Shown here: positions 62,358 through 64,000 of the stretch, one piece after another
Position numbering within the stretch: position 1 is the stretch's first letter
Layout: each line of letters opens with the position of its first letter
Notes under the pieces: generated by a model
Told to the model about the DNA's origin: nothing
The model's input: only the letters and a program-made list of their open reading frames with translations
The model's database searches: none
Made by a program: the position numbers and the translations under genes
Source of the DNA: Chionis minor
Lineage: Eukaryota > Chordata > Aves > Charadriiformes > Chionididae
Direction of reading: 5' to 3'
Length of the DNA: 64,000 nucleotides
Assembly: GCA_013398295.1 (NCBI GenBank)
Contig: VZSF01010488.1
Location: forward strand, 124,001 to 188,000

Positions 62358-64000
62358 GAAGAATATAATTTTTTTTAAAGCAGCTTAGAATCTGAAAAGT
62401 ATTTCCCTCCTGTAAATACACAGTTAAACTGCTAGTCTGCAATTCATTTCTGGAGAGAATGTGATGGCATTCTTCCCTCGATAAAGGTACCTGCTACAGC
62501 TGAGCCCTGCACATGAGAAACAAATGAACAGGGGTTGGTCTAACAATGCATACAGCTAAGAAAATTACAATAAAGGCATCACCTCAGGAGAAACACTGGG
62601 AGTCATTGTAGCACAAATGCATCTCTGTGCTGTAAGTCATTCCCTGTCAACGCCTTTCCTCCAGGGAATTAGTTGCATTTTGCTGGTGGCCAGCATTAGC
62701 CTTAAGTGGGCTACGGCATGTGTGCCAGCTTAGCTGTTCATGCTGTCCTGTGCAGAGGGTGAAGGAAAGCTTTTTTTGTATATTCTCAGCCTTTCGTCAC
62801 CCACTCAGTGATGAGGTTGTCCATCTCCTTACTGATGGACCTAGGCCAAAGGTTCAAACCATCTGTACCAAGGCCAAAGGCACAAGACAGAAGTATGAAA
62901 CTTACTCCATGAGAACGTCACCCAAAAAATAGTGTGGCACTCAGGGTAACTTTCACGGGATTCTGAGGAGCAATCCAGTTCACAGATAGTTCTAATTTTT
63001 ACCCACGTGGTTCTTTTTTGTCAATGACCTTCAAAACTGAGGAAGACAATATAGACTATGCTAGGCAAACAGCTAACTTTTCAGATCAAATCATTGTAAG
63101 GACTTTTTATCATAAAACTTTCTTCACATTGCTGTCTGTTTGCAGACAACAGCTTTTAAAAGTTTGCAAATAATTCAAAATTTTAGGATGTCCTTGATAA
63201 ACTATCACAGACAATCAGGCTCTTTCTATATTCTAGTTCAGCATATAGCTTAAATACTCAAGCGTTGTCCATTTCAGCCATGTGTCCCAACCTCTGCATT
63301 GCTAGATGATAAGCATACTCAATAGACTTTGTTATTGCTAGTTAGTTTATTCAAAAGCAGACAGTTGTGATCAGTTCTCCCTCTGTAACCACTGAAGATC
63401 ACATCTACAAATAAGATCAAAGGTGGCTCAAACCCCATTGAAAATATAAAAACAAATCCTGCTTGCTGTTATCAGACTGGAAGGCCACCAATCTAGCCTT
63501 TCTCTATGTGCTTCTCAGTGTAATGAGGTTAAACAACTCTGCTGCAGAACAGAAGTTCTGAATCATGCTTTAGTACTTACAGATTGACTTGTGTAGTTAT
63601 AAATACAGGACACACTAGACACTTACAATGATGGTTTCTAGGGCACAGCCCCAACTCTTTCTTTCCTTTACTCTTTAAATCTGGTGCATTTCTAAAATTA
63701 AATAAGCAGCTTGATTAGATTGGAAGTCCACAATCATCAGCAGAATACCTCAAATATCTTACAATGGCAGACATGACTGATCCATGCAATCACTTAATAG
63801 CTTATGAGGCTGCACTTACCCACAGGTCAACACTCACCTGTGTCCTCAGTTACTGTTTGTAAGTTTCTGCGGTATTTTCACTGTTAAAGGCTTCAATTAC
63901 AAAGTTAGCTTTACATAAAAATATCATCTGCAGCCAATTCTATATAGCCACAGGCAGCATTTAAGTGGAACCTGACATAACCAACACTGTCAAAAACAGC

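Larger units (their letters stand above)
54198..64000. other. Unique AT-rich non-coding DNA
   Basis: The last 9.8 kb contain an LTR-like inverted repeat (55595-55624), an AT palindrome (61105-61122) and a 40-bp tandem duplication (62278-62357). No gene, RNA gene or CR1 is recognised. Open frames reach at most about 90 codons. Confidence 0.5.

Noticed and set aside
1..64000. tRNA, rRNA, CRISPR arrays, operons or a new defence or mobile system
   Set aside because: None is supported on either strand; the window has the composition and repeat content of vertebrate (bird) intronic or intergenic DNA.

Overview
The window reads as bird nuclear DNA. It is AT-rich, almost entirely non-coding, and carries seven pieces of CR1, the dominant LINE of birds and other sauropsids. 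These are recognisable from the conserved CR1 ORF2 C-terminus, the 3' end with short ATTCTGTGA-type tails, and one copy that still covers most of ORF2. The first 36 bases match the start of an avian retroviral LTR family known to me, cut by the window edge. There is no bacterial-style gene organisation, CRISPR array, rRNA or tRNA gene. I did not find a complete protein-coding gene.

Layout. Bases 1-36: LTR end. 556-3760: a long minus-strand CR1 (endonuclease, linker and reverse transcriptase remnants). It is interrupted by two single-N gaps at 1233 and 3058, each flanked by a direct duplication (546 bp and 419 bp) that looks like unmerged contig overlap. 6683-8830: an old minus-strand CR1 split by a younger same-orientation CR1 (7042-7490) with a possible 5-bp target duplication. 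9285-9413 and 11243-11373: two copies of an unidentified repeat of about 130 bp. 15874-22420: three minus-strand segments that look like exons of an unidentified helical, charged protein; the one at 15874-16071 is the best coding candidate in the window. 23037-23521, 25060-25202 and 29600-30238: three more CR1 3' fragments. From about 30.2 kb to the end I see no further CR1. That part is unique AT-rich DNA with low-complexity tracts, small tandem duplications, an LTR-like inverted repeat near 55.6 kb and a cluster of weak exon candidates at 53.5-54.2 kb. Some blocks (34.5-36.0 kb, 40.8-41.2 kb) have the texture of conserved non-coding regulatory DNA, but this cannot be tested from one sequence.

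Interpretation. The window is most likely intron and/or intergenic DNA of a bird chromosome, possibly spanning part of a minus-strand gene around 16-22 kb. I found no convincing new biological system. The most useful observations are the assembly-type duplications, the CR1 copy without its 3' end, the nested CR1 insertion and the orphan exon candidate.
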